Shown here piece after piece: positions 22,707 to 33,883 of a DNA stretch of 55,795 nt. How positions within the stretch are numbered: the stretch's first letter is position 1; every line of letters begins with the position of its first letter. Both the position numbers and the translations under genes were made by a program. The DNA is from Scedosporium boydii (taxonomy: Eukaryota; Ascomycota; Sordariomycetes; Microascales; Microascaceae), in contig NJFT01000253.1 in the NCBI GenBank assembly GCA_002221725.1, forward strand, positions 1 through 55,795. Direction: 5' to 3'. The notes under the pieces were generated by a model, which was not told the DNA's origin, searched no databases, and saw nothing but the letters and a program-made list of their open reading frames with translations.

Positions 22707-25459
22707 ATGGAAGAAAGACCAGGAGCCTCGTTCTCGCGGGCTGAGGAAGACGAAGAACAGAATCCTACCGCGACCGAGAAGTTGGCAGTGAGCTTACCGA
22801 TGCACCTACGTTTGTGAAATTGAAATCATATCATGTGGCTGATTATTCTTCGAAAGTAGTGTCATCGATGCCGTCAGCGTAAGGTGAAGATGAGACTCCG
22901 TCCCTCGGCCACTGGTACGTGGGTATCAGTGTCTAATTTCTCGTCCAGGTGAAATGCGACCGGGCGAGCCCGTGTTCTCACTGTGCTAAAGCTGGGACAC
23001 AATGCTCATATGCAACCGGCCCCAAGCCTCGAGAAAGGCGGCAGCGAGTCATGGTCTCGAACACATAGTAAGTAACTGCAAGATAACCAACAGTCTACTA
23101 AGGCCCATTCAAGGTTGAACACCGTGCTGAGATTCATCAAGTGATTCTAAATTGGATGCGATATCGAGGAAAATCGACGAGCTCAGCCAGAGGATGAGCC
23201 AGTTGAGTCATGAGCCGACAAAGAATAGAGCCTATAAACCCCTCGACTTTGCAGACCCTATCGACATCAGTCAGGAGGAACGCAGCTCGCTGTCCTCGTT
23301 CGGACCAACGCCATCCTCCTCCTCACTCGGCTCTACGCCAAACCAAGGGGCCCTACCGTATAATCCCACCGGCGAGGGTGTCAGCGAGGTGCAGCATCAC
23401 TCTCCCAAAGCGGAATATGAGGGTGAATCGTCGCTTTTTGCTCACGCCGTCTTCGCTGGTCGGTTTCTACAGCAGGCCGTTAACGACACGACCAACGCTG
23501 AGGTCGCGCAAGAGATGGAAGCCGTCCTTGACGGCCTCAAGGCTGCCGTCCAGTCTGGGAAACAACAGCCTGATACGCTCGATAGACTGTATCCTCATGC
23601 CAAGGAGATCCCATTTGGTTCGACGACCCGTAACCTTCCTTTGCCACCCATCGACAAGGTGTTCATGTGCTTGCGTATGGCCAGGGAATGTCCGCAAGTG
23701 GCCCTGCTGTGGCTTGGGGACTTTATTAGGCCCACCCAGTTCAGTGAGTATTTTATCAAAATCGCATCGCCTGGTCCAGCCACCGAGGCCGACTTGATCA
23801 TCGTCCATTGCGGCCTTTACTGGTTGTTCTGCGAATGCTCCAAAGCCGTCACCGACGAAGGAATGAAGCAAGACTACTACGCACAGGCTTCTATATGCGA
23901 GGCGAACCTCGAGACTGTCCTTGCCAACCTTCGCTTTCATCAACAAACAAGTATGGACTTCATATATGCGATGGGTATGGCGGTAAGTTGTTTGCCTGTT
24001 TCTCGCGAGAACCAACGGAAAGAACCGGCTCCGACTGACCATACCTACTAGTCGATGTATTGCCTCCAGAAGAGCAAGCCATCTGCCGCTTGGAATTTCA
24101 TCAATTCGGCCTCACATATGATACAAGCTCTTGGCTTGCAACATAACGCGCCTGCAGGTATGGAGGGACCTGAAGAAAAGGCCCAGAAGAGAAACTTGTT
24201 CTGGACTATATACATGACTGAGAAGATGCTGTCGCTACGCCTGGGTCGTTCATCGACCTTCCGAGATCAGGATATCACCCTGGCTCGTCATGGTATGGAG
24301 CGTTCCGGCGGTTCTTTCTTGGCCGAACTCGCCCCCGGCTGGATCAACATGGCGAGTATACAGGGCCGGATATACGACGAGATCTACAGCCCAGGAGCCC
24401 TCATGCAACCGCCGCACATCCGGACGTCTCGTGCTCGGGCTCTTGCGGCCGAGTTAAAAACTAACATGCAACATGCGCAAGACATCCACGTGAGTTTATC
24501 CCGGCCACCTGCCCAGGATCGTGAAGTTGTCTCGTCCCAATCACGCCTCAAGACAATGCCGACGTCTGACTGGCCACAGGACCACTACGAGGCGAGCAAA
24601 GGCCAAGTGTTGGGGCTAGATTACCACGAAATAGCAAGACGTTCCGACCGAGTCATCGGCCTTTCCATGCTTACGCTCATCTACCGGAGCATCGCCCCAG
24701 AGAAGCCTTCGGCGTCCGCGTTTTGTCAAGAATGCATCGATGCTGCCAGAGATACGCTCCAAGAACACGACCAGTGCGTCGCCGTGATTACCAAGGCTCG
24801 AGGGAAAACAGTGTTCCTTGAAGCATACATCAACTGGTTCGTGATCGAAGATTCCGCCATCCCTCCTCGACCAGATCAATCTAACATGGAGATGTAGGAC
24901 CATCATCCAGTCCCCGTTCATCCCCTTCATCATCCTATTCTGCCACATCATCGAGACGTCCGAGGCTTCAGACCTCGAGCACATGAGAGGTCTTGTCGAG
25001 ACCCTCGAGTCTACATCGAACTCCCATGTACATAATACATGTAGCAGGCAACGTCGCCTCTTCAAGGCGTTGTACGACGTCGCGGCCAAGTACGTCGAGG
25101 TCAAATCCCGTTCGGACGGTGGGGAGGGGGGGATGTTGTGGTCAATGACTCGGCAGCAGTATGCCGATGCGTTCGCCAGCACGACTTCGAACGGACCCGA
25201 GCCCGATTCATTGGATTCTGGAGGAATTGTGGGAGACCCGAGGACGACGAATACTGCAGATGCACCTGGTCACATATCGTCGTACGGCGAGGTTAACAGG
25301 GACGGGATGGGGTTTGCGGATGGGCTGGTCGGGCCTACGGCGCTACAGAATACGGCATTTAGTAGGGATGTGGACATGGAGATGGATCTCTCGGGAGCCC
25401 AGCTTTGGGACTGGTTCAACAAGAACCAGTCCATCATGAGGATGCTTGAAGGCACGTAG
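22707..25459 (+). CDS. Zn2Cys6 (fungal Zn-cluster) transcription factor
   Basis: Nuclear DNA-binding regulator. Exons 22707-22787, 22860-22883, 22949-23067, 23142-23982, 24052-24489, 24580-24836, 24898-25459 give 773 residues. The Zn cluster starts at Cys28: CHRCRQRKVKCDRASPCSHC and a sixth Cys at 54, exact spacing C-x2-C-x6-C-x5-C-x2-C-x6-C. A basic linker (RERRQR) follows, then a short coiled-coil-like helix (KLDAISRKIDELSQRMSQL). The middle region has the fungal transcription factor homology pattern (WNFINSASHMIQALGLQ, KRNLFWTIYMTEKMLSLRLG). Introns cut the Zn cluster twice, leaving a 24-base exon. The intron 24490-24579 is 90 bases with no stop, so its retention would add 30 residues; I treat it as spliced because homology resumes at DHYEASKG. 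It is divergent from the ABC exporter and may control it. Its ligand is unknown. Confidence 0.9.
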
Positions 25460-26116
25460 AACAAGGTTATAGAAACCGACCAGCCACTAACCGCCGACTT
25501 TCTAAAACTAGGTAAGGACTTATAATATATAATATAGTATAATAATAAATATAATAAAAATAACTTTTTATAAATATTTTAAAATTATATAAAGTTAATA
25601 TTTAAAAATTTTTATTATAATATTATATAAAATATATTTAATTATATATATAATTTAAATATAAATATTAATATATATATATATAAATATATAATAATTT
25701 TATTTTAAATTATATATTTATTAATAATTTATTTATAATATTAATTTATAAAATTTAATTATATATTATTTATAAAAATAATAATATTTAATTATAATTT
25801 ATTAAAATTTAATTATAAATTTATTTTAAAATATATAAGTAAATATTTATATATTACTTAATTTATATTTAATATAGTATTTTTTAATCTAAATTTGAAC
25901 AGTGGCTGATTGGAAGGTTGGCCGGTTCGCAAGGGTTTTGACTTAGGAAATAGGTTGGTTTAATAGTACGTTGACAAATATTTCTGTATGTTTTCGAGCT
26001 TCTCGAGGCATCAATGACTCTAAGGACTCGCCGTTATGGCCAATCGACCACCTTTGCTTGTATGTCCTTCCCGTCAGACTTCTCCACCACTTTCTCGTTC
26101 CTAATATGGTATCCAG
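25460..26116. other. Intergenic region with an AT-rich island
   Basis: Bases 25518-25895 are almost entirely A and T with no CpA or TpG, like the 15.3-17.1 kb segment. The edges with normal sequence are sharp. The remaining ~220 bp (25896-26116) is the only normal-composition DNA upstream of the N-acetylglutamate synthase start and must hold its promoter and leader. No uORF resembling the arginine attenuator peptide is seen there. Confidence 0.7.
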
Positions 26117-28078
26117 ATGCAGATTTGGCCCGGCTCTTTATTGTCTCGTCGGCCATGTTTGCCCAAAGCTCTTCCTGTCACTGCCTTCAACCCGCCTGCT
26201 CATCCTCGACGGAGTGCTGCATCGCTCAATGGTGTTAGTTGCCCAGATCCGCCAAGTCCAAAGCCTGGCAGGACACATGGCAAAGCTGTGGCTCGGGTAC
26301 AAATTCTTCACGTCGCCCTCGTGGAATACTTTGTCTGACTGACTGACCTGCAGGACTTGATCGTCTCTGTGTTAGAGTCTGCGAACAAAAGGGATGCGAG
26401 AAGCTACTTTCAGAAGTATGTTGGTCACCGAAATGCGTCTTTCGAGACTCCTGGCCCGCAGATCGATCTCCCACGAACAATTAGGGACCGACCACTCTTC
26501 ATCCAAGGAGCAAATAATGTCGAGGCCAATTATAACCCTGGGCCTGGGCTGCATGTTGCCATAGTCAAGATATGTCATCCCCAAACAGTGGATGATTTGA
26601 CGATGGAAGGTGTTGCGAGGACACTTTCCCAGCTCAGGACTCTTGGTCTCCTGAGCATCATCATCCTGGATTGCGGACAACAATCTACGCTCGACCTAGG
26701 CACCGAACAAGCAAACCGCCTAGCGATCTTGCTTGGAAAATTCGATAAACACAACGCGATTGTGCTGGAAAACAACCTCATATTCGATACTCGGTCAACA
26801 ATGCTCTGGGAAATTCTCAACGCAGGGCGAATTCCCGTCATCCATGAATATCTCTCGTCCTATGTCACCGGTCGGATTGAGAAGTTGGAGTCGGAAAGCA
26901 TGGTCGTCGCGCTCGTCAAGCTGCTCGACCGTTTAACGCCTTCGGAACCGCCCATCAAACGTCAGAAAATCGAGAATGGACTCCCCTCTGTCCCTATGGC
27001 CTGTATCGAGTCGATAATCGTGCTTGACCCAGTTGGCGGGATACCCATGAAGGGTGAGACATCTATGCCTCATCGTTTTGTCAATTTGCGGCAAGAATAT
27101 GATGCAATTATGTCCGATCTTGAAGAGGAAAAACAACCCCGACAGTCAACGATACTAGGCAGGGATCCAGCAAAAGCTCATCGACAGAACTTGTCAATGG
27201 TTAATGCTGCCCTGTCAAGTTTGCCCCCAACTACCTCTGCTTTAATTGCCTCACCTCTCCTTGCTGCAACTACTGCGCGACCAGAAGCAGTCACCCAAGA
27301 AACAATCCCAACTAGCCTTCACTATGCTGGGTTCGCTACGGTGAAGACTCGCCCAACGAAAAATCCATTGATTCATAATCTCCTCACGGACAAGCCAGTT
27401 TACTCCCCGTCTCTTCCGTTGGATAAACTAACTCGGAAAGACTTGAATGGTAAATATGAAGTGAGGACTGAGATGGCCACACTTGTAAAGCGGGGGATGC
27501 CTGTCACTGTGCTAAGTGCAGATAACGTGCGACCCGGACAGCCTCCCTTTCCTGGAACACCCCGACTAAGGCTCACTGACGAGCGTGTCGACCTTTCTAA
27601 ATTGACCTACCTGATTGAAGATTCCTTCAATCGTAAACTGGACGTTGATGACTATCTGGGGCGAGTTAATGACAAGATTGCAGGCTTGATTATCGCGGGC
27701 GATTATGAAGGTGTTGCAATTCTCACCTGGGAAAAGCCCCAAGACCTGTCTCAGGAGGAAGCGTACAAACAGCACCGGCTGATTCCGTATCTTGATAAAT
27801 TTGCGGTTCTGAAAAGTCGGCAGGGAAGTGGTGGAGTGGCGGACATTGTCTTCAACGCCATGGTCCAGGACTATTTTGACCACGGCGTCTGTTGGCGGAG
27901 TAGGGCTGATAACCCAGTGAATAAATGGTATTTTGAAAGGTCAGTGGGAGGCACGAAGAGGCTTCACGGCACGCAATGGGTCATGTTCTGGACAACACCT
28001 GGTCTAAAGGCGCACTCCCAGGTATTGTTGGATTATGAAGATGTTTGCAGACAAATAGAGCCATCATGGGCTACTTGA
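26117..28078 (+). CDS. ARG2: N-acetylglutamate synthase, mitochondrial
   Basis: Makes N-acetylglutamate from glutamate and acetyl-CoA, the first step of arginine synthesis, in the mitochondrial matrix. Exons 26117-26296 and 26354-28078 (intron 26297-26353, branch site CTGACTGAC) give 634 residues. The first ~60 residues are arginine-, serine- and proline-rich with few acids (SLLSRRPCLPKALP), suiting a targeting peptide. After the junction the protein reads DLIVSVLESANKRDARSYFQKYV, then an amino-acid-kinase-like domain. The C-terminal GNAT-type domain has DYEGVAILTWE, KSRQGSGGVADIVFNAMV and WRSRADNPVNKWYFERS, typical of fungal synthases. The start is the least certain part: it is the only in-frame ATG before the junction, but an upstream exon cannot be excluded. 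Fungal ARG2 genes usually carry an attenuator-peptide uORF; none is visible. Confidence 0.9.
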
Positions 28079-28413
28079 TGGACATTACGAGTTCTAAACC
28101 CTTCCCATAATCAAAGCTCCTCCGACTCGCACGATCACGCTACGGGCCTCGAGTACGCCTCGGCGGTGTCACATCAGAGGCGAAGTTTGCATCCGATACC
28201 ATCTGTCTTACAAAAGGGGGACCCTATAAAAGGTACATCGGAGATTCAATAATAAAAAAGAAATAATATAATAAACAGGCAACAAGAACATTAAAACAGC
28301 AAAAGGGTTAAGATTGCACCAAAGAGACACCCAATTTGTTGAAATGCAAGGGCCCTTGAGCTTGGCTATGGACCTCGTGAAAGGGAGAGTGGCAACAGCA
28401 CGTTCTCAGGCGA
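28079..28413. other. Convergent 3' spacer
   Basis: Holds the 3' UTRs of the N-acetylglutamate synthase gene and of the Gvp36-like gene from the other side. AATAATAAAAAAG-type A-rich sequence at about 28246-28280 could serve as a poly(A) signal. Nothing else was found. Confidence 0.5.
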
Positions 28414-29727
28414 CTAGGGGTTGCTCTCCCTGCTTTGGCGGTAGCTTGTCTGGGAGGTGATGGTGGATGAATTAGACACTAGCGCTGTCACTAACTTTGA
28501 GAACTGAACTCACCTCCTGCTCTACCTGGAGGCCATCTATGATGGGAGCCAGCTCGCTCAGGATTTCAAAGGCCTTCTTGTGGTATTCTGCTTGAGCAGC
28601 GACAAGCTCGGCTAAGTTTCGAAGGGGTTCCGGAGTGTCAAGGACCTGCAAACATGCGCATCTGTGATTAGCCCCTGTTTCTTATCCCAAAGTAGTGCCC
28701 CTTTGGGATTTGATTTTCGCATGAGATATGAGCACATACATTCTTCATGACCCCGACGGCCTCCTCTGTTTGCGTAACAAATTCATCCTCGGCCTTCTCA
28801 ATCTCTTCTTGGGCTTCGGAGCTCAACTCGTAGTCATTAAGCTGATCGGTTCGTGGTGACGTTGGGGTATGTAATTTCCAAGTCGTACCCTTAACACGAG
28901 CTTTGGTTGTGTCAAGGGATAGCCGCGATTTCTCGACATTTTTCCTGGCACGAGTTGCAAAGGCAAGGTTGGTGTTAAGGGTGGTGTTCCACCCAGCTAG
29001 GAAGTGGCTTTGAATCTGGGCATCTTGGGTAAGGCGAGCCTCACCCACGCGCTCCATGGCGAGCGCATACTTCTCGAGCGCCGTGGCCAGCGGATCCTCT
29101 CCTGCACCTGCATGATTCTGGTGCAGTACTTGGCTGCTGGCAAGTGATGCTCGCGCGATCGCGTGGTTGAAAGTCTTAGGCTGCGGCTTCGCGGACGGCG
29201 GCGCAACGAGGGCGGCCTGAGCCTCTGCAGGGGTGGTTGCTGCAGAAAGAAGCGACACCTTTTCTGATACCGTCCGGCCAAGGTCCTGAAATGTCTCCTT
29301 AATATTGGGCGGGTAATCGTAGGCCTCGTTGGAGTAGTGAGAGCTAGAGTTCCGAGGGACATATTGTCAGACCAAGCTTCGGGTTGCGAAACAACAGTAG
29401 AACTCACGTCACGGCAAGCATCTTCTGATGGGCCTGTTTCAGTGCATCAACGCGCTTCTCCAGGTCGATATAATCGGGCGGCAATTGTGTCTGTCCAAGG
29501 CCGAGTTAGAACAACCATATGAAACTATGAAGAGAGTTCCCAGGGATACCTTATCATCAACCTGTCCTAGTTGTTCTTTGGTATACTGGAGAGTTCTCGA
29601 CGCGAAAGGGGTGATCTGGGCCCCAAGGGATCTGGTCGAACCAGGGATGTTAGAAAGCTCTCAGCTGACGGTTTGGAAGAGTTATAATATCATACGCAAG
29701 TCCCTTCCCAAAGTCCTTGAAATCCAT
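28414..29727 (-). CDS. GVP36: Gvp36-like BAR domain protein
   Basis: Curved membrane-binding protein of the Golgi/vesicle system (yeast Gvp36 family). Minus-strand exons: 29727-29696, 29631-29550, 29490-29408, 29343-28740, 28645-28514, 28449-28414; 322 residues. It starts MDFKDFGKGLA, continues with ITPFASRTLQYTKEQLGQ and LPPDYIDLEKRVDALKQAHQ, a helical BAR pattern, and ends with ETSYRQSRESNP. The first intron could also use a donor 26 bases further on (giving ...YDIITLPN), but that breaks the frame; the donor used here gives a whole number of codons. The C-terminal part is rich in heptad-like helices (AEYHKKAFEILSELAPIIDGL). It shares a 446-bp promoter with the complex I gene. Confidence 0.88.
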
Positions 29728-30173
29728 CTTGACCAAATTCAACAGTAAGGCAGATGAATGGAAAACGTTGCTAGAAATGATGACAGGAGAGAGAATGTGC
29801 AACTCAGATAAATCCAAGATGAGCATGGATAACAATCAACTTTAATTATACGGCTGCGAGTACAAAGGTACTTTCATACTTGAGGTAACTACGTAGTGTG
29901 ATATGGAGGAGTACGTAATGAGCTGCTGAAAACAGTCCAAAGTCTAGCCCACCTTAACCCGCCTCCATTCCAATCAAGATGTTGGTCCGATCAAATTCCG
30001 AGTCGGTGTTGGTTTGGCAAATTAGGAATGACTCAGCATCCAGAAAATAAGCTTAGTAATAGTGTGATGGAATCGTGAATCTCCATTCGACCATATTAAC
30101 TCCTTCGCTTCTCCTCGAGCGATATCTTCTCTGATTTAACAATCTAGAGATCCGGACATAAGAGTGCATTAAG
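29728..30173. promoter_or_regulatory. Bidirectional promoter, GVP36 and NDUFA5-type genes
   Basis: A 446-bp spacer between divergent starts. Pyrimidine-rich sequence (TCCTTCGCTTCTCCTCGAGC) lies 55-75 bp upstream of the rightward ATG. No strong TATA box was seen. Confidence 0.45.
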
Positions 30174-31011
30174 ATGAGGCACGCTTCTCGCCTTTTGGCA
30201 CGCTACCTTGAGCCGGGTGTGCCCACCGGCCTGACTGGCCTGTGGACCCATGCCACCCCAAGGTCAGCACTGCTCTCTATCTACAAGACTACTCTCGCAA
30301 AATTGCAAAGATTTCCGGAATCCTCACTTTATCGTCAATCCATCGAGTCCCTCACGAATCACAGACTTGCCCTAGTCGAAAACACGGTCCCAGCTGGTTA
30401 CGAAGAATGGGTTACCAGGACGCAAAAACTGATTACAGAGAACCCCCAACACTTCCGCCTCATCGAAAATACTGCGGGTGGCCTCGGCCCACGAACGTTT
30501 CACCTTGGCGGCCAGACCTTCGTCATTCCTCAAAGACGTGTGCAGAATGATATCAGGGAAGAGGAATGGAATGGAGAGGTAGACGACGGCCCGTTGCTCG
30601 AAGGTCAACGGGCAGCGGAGGAGAAACCAGGTCTGGTCTCTGGAGAAACAGACGGCGACTTGCCCGGCCATGTTGAGGCCCATTTAAGTAGCGAACCACA
30701 GCTGACTGTGTCTCAGTAAGAAATACTCTCAAATTATCCCCAAGTTATATACCATTTCTAACATTCGGTAGAATCGCCGAGCTTGAGGATGCGATTGGTG
30801 CTGGCCTTCTCGAGGAGGTTATCCAAGTAGCAGAGGGCGAGCTGAAGCTATTGGATATTATGCAGGAGGCTAAGGTGTAAGTCCACAGCATCGTATTCAT
30901 GTTTCTTGAGTCGTACTAGGTGAGAAGCTGACGATAACATCCAATAGCTGGGAGTCTTTGGAAGAAAAGCCGGCTGAGGGCCAATGGACCTACTTTGACA
31001 GGAAGCACTAG
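30174..31011 (+). CDS. NDUFA5: NADH:ubiquinone oxidoreductase 29.9-kDa subunit (NDUFA5 type)
   Basis: Accessory subunit of mitochondrial complex I, on the matrix arm. Exons 30174-30715, 30772-30876 and 30948-31011 give 236 residues. The N-terminus MRHASRLLARYLEPGVPTGL is the conserved opening of the fungal 29.9-kDa subunit (TGLTGLWTHATPR), followed by TTLAKLQRFPESSLYRQSIE and NHRLALVENTVPAGYEEW, the family core. The last exon ends WTYFDRKH. Splice junctions give IAELEDAIGAGLLEEVIQVAEGE, a typical helix. Start is the first ATG; no separate cleavable presequence is apparent. Confidence 0.92.
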
Positions 31012-31789
31012 GAGATGTTCAAGGCTCGTTGTACAAGTTTAAATCTGTAAATTCATATTCTATTAAGATGCGCAAACCCAGTGGTGATTTATTTACTCGT
31101 TGCCTGGGACGTTATGGTTTCCCATCCTAATCCCATAACGCGGTTTCTCACCACACACAGTCCGCATTGAGTTACATCGGGATCCGGATCTCTGGGACGA
31201 GCTGCTATGTAGGGTATGCCGTGACTGGGAGAGTACGCAAATGTGTTCGCGCCGAGGGACTGGGAGGAGGCATACGAAATCTGAATCCCACGGCTGGGGC
31301 TACGGCTCAGGTACCAAATTTAGAGAGAAGACGTCTTTCGCCTAATCTAGACAGACGTCGTTTTCCATGGCACACGTCTGCGTTATCTAAACGGAACAAG
31401 GTCCTAGATGAAAGTGAAAATAACTGTGTGGGCTATTACCCAGCTGGACATGATCTCCAACAGAGTCAATAACCCTCTGCCCCCACGACTGGTTTCGACT
31501 GCCGTGGGAAGGAGTGAATCTGTCTCGTTGCACTTGAAGCCACCCGGGCTCACACCCAGGATTGGGGTCGCGTTTATAGCGCATTGTCGACTCAGGGGCA
31601 AAGCAAAAGGCATCTCCCTCCACACCGCGCACACTCGCGTCTCGGTAGATTATCGGTTGCACCGCATCCTCCACGCGGATGGCCTCGAAGATGAGCTCTA
31701 CCATGGGATGCGACTCCTCGCCCTAAGATGAATTAATCCGTCTTCCGAGGACGACCGAATGTTTATTCGTCATGAAAACAGCTTCCTCT
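31012..31789. other. Convergent 3' spacer, no assigned gene
   Basis: Lies between the stop codons of the complex I and EED genes; 778 bp is long for a convergent spacer. A minus-strand frame of 105 codons (31387-31704) and a plus-strand frame with a DPDLWDELLCRVCRDWE-like reading (31160-31345) look partly coding but match nothing I recognise and have no clear splice partners. They may be remains of an old gene or chance. Confidence 0.45.
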
Positions 31790-33883
31790 TCACCATCTTT
31801 GAAGAATGAGAGCCACGTTCGAGCTGCCCACGACGACGCACCATTCCCCGCCAGGACTCCAACCTACCTGGCGACCAACAAAACTTGACATCCCGAATGC
31901 TTCCACTTTGTGGGCTTTCAAAGGCCTGTGTGGCGAATCAATATTGTACTTTGATTCCCAACTTAGGACGGTGTCCGCGGAGTAAGCCCCCAGGGTCACC
32001 GGAGCTTTGGGAGCCTTGGCTTCTGACTCGTTCGTCCTCAGCGTCGACCTCGACATCGCCCCCACCTCCGGGCCATTCGAATCGGTGAGTTTGCCCGAAG
32101 GATGGCCGGTTCCAGTCCTACGTGGATGTGATAGTTGTAACCAGGATGGTCGTCCGGGTCCCTCACATCCGGCGTTCTGTGCGTTGGCGATTGAGTCCGT
32201 AAAATCATGATACGCTCGGAGCCGCTCAAAATCCCAGAAGAAAATCCTACCGTTCGCATTGCAGAAGGCAAGTACTTGGTTCTGGTCCGGTACACAGTGA
32301 AGCCGAAAGCGCATGAAGAACTGCGGACCGCAGCCGGGAGTATCAAACTCAAGGATCCTCGTGTAGAACACTGGGCCAGCTGGTGACATGGATGGGCTGA
32401 AAGCGGACCGAGTTAGGCGACTTGGGTCGTAGGCCGTGGGGGCGGTGGATTGGGGAGGAGGAGTATCTCTGGAAGAGAAGCCCTCAATGCCCCACAGAAC
32501 TATCACTTCGTCGTGGCACGCTCTGGACAGAATTTTATCGCCGTAAAAAGCGACACTATGGTCATCTCTGGCATTAGCGGAATTTGGTCTCTGTGGAGTA
32601 TCCCGCTGCCGTGCCGTCTTACCAGTCTACCAAGGCACTATGAATCTCGGAAGTTGAGAAGTGTGAATAATGAAGCTCGTTGGGGCGGAAGAGAGGTTCG
32701 CTCGGTAGGTCGGGTAGAGTCCACTGCTTTCCCGTTAGCTATGGATTTTGAGGAAGACAACGCGTCGGCTACCAACCAAATTAATCACGCCATCATGTCC
32801 AGCCGAAAGAACATATCTCCCCGAATCGTGAAACGCCTGCTCCTTGGAGGTCAGCCGCGACTGAGATTTCCTATCATGGGATCCTTGGGTCGTGAGAGAG
32901 TTCGAGCATAGCGCTCCAGCGGGCACTTACGACACTGAGCAGCCCGGCACAGTGGCCCTCGCCACCAAGCAGGTAGAGGCATGGCTGTTTTGAATGAACT
33001 CTATCGAGGCTCCATATCCTCACTGTCGTGTCATCCGATGCCGAGGCGATGATCGAAGGGTCATCTGGCGACGTGGCTAGATCATTGATTTCCTATATCG
33101 GCGTTAGATTGACCATCATTGGACTGGCAGATGCATCTGAATGTAATACCCCCCCATGACCAACAAGGCACTATGTTAACAAGTATTAGCCAAAAGAGTT
33201 CGCGGGTATGATGGCACGAGGGTTTACTCACGCTAGCAACAACCCCACGGGTTATATCGTAGACTTTGACCTTGCAGTCCTTTCCAGCGACGCAGAGAAG
33301 AGGCTTCCCGGTTTGCTTGTCCATGGACCATGTGCAGCAGCAGTTCAGCGCAGCGTCCTGGTGTGCTGGTCAGCAGTCTGGGGGAGCCAGATCCACGGCA
33401 TGTCCTAACGCCCGTCGATGGATTACGTACATCGTTGTCTCGGATTACATTGATGATCTCGCAGGGACTGGGGTTGTCCCTTTCCTTGGAAAGTTTACAG
33501 ATAATAACCTGTAATCTGTGTTAAGGATGATCGTGAAAGCTCGAAGGATTTACGCCTACATGCTTCTTGCTGATTGCGGCAAATACTGGGCTTTGATCAA
33601 GTGGCTGGTAGGGACAGAACTTGATGTCAAAAAATTCTAAGGGGATTGTCAATAGTTCGAACACCCCACGGACAACTGATTAACAGCCCCTACCCGCAAC
33701 CGAGTCTTCCTTAGCCTTGAGATACCGCGTATCCGTCTACCTGCGCCGTCAGCTCATGCTCCGATGAGATGAGAAAAGTGGTCTGCCGCGAGCGTTTACC
33801 TCGAGTCCGAATGACACGCGTAGTCTCGGTAGCTCAAAAGCGCCACTATCAGATAACCCTGTGTTGGTTTTTGTTGGAGGCAT
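31790..33883 (-). CDS. EED: EED homologue, WD40 subunit of Polycomb repressive complex 2
   Basis: Nuclear scaffold of PRC2 (H3K27 methyltransferase). Minus-strand exons: 33883-33800, 33636-33560, 33508-33431, 33357-33232, 33170-33150, 33092-32931, 32842-32777, 32723-32623, 32555-31790; about 500 residues. WD blocks in order: FFDIKFCPYQP with VFAAISKKH, TWSMDKQTGKPLLCVAGKD, CLVGHGGEINDLATSPDD with IIASASDDTTVRIWS, then HDSGRYVLSAGHDGVINLW, VDCVAFYGDKILSRACHDE, FCNANGRIFFWDFERL, and a last blade SSFVGRQVGWSPGGEW ending in LILQRW. The 21-base exon 33150-33170 encodes CLVGHGG. The listed exons are one base short of a multiple of three: the join between exon 1 (ending FGLE) and FFDIKF is unresolved. 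A 25-base exon ending at a GC donor would repair the frame. It is an orphan in context; its promoter faces the PAS gene. Confidence 0.9.

Noticed and set aside
26014..26238. 74-codon frame starting at ATG 26014 as the N-terminus of N-acetylglutamate synthase or as the attenuator uORF
   Set aside because: It is out of phase with the exon junction at 26296/26354, does not resemble the attenuator peptide, and overlaps the start codon used.
29670..29695. Alternative first-intron donor in the Gvp36-like gene that would keep YDIITLPN
   Set aside because: It leaves a 38-base intron and an exon sum not divisible by three; the GTATGA donor gives a 64-base intron and a closed frame.
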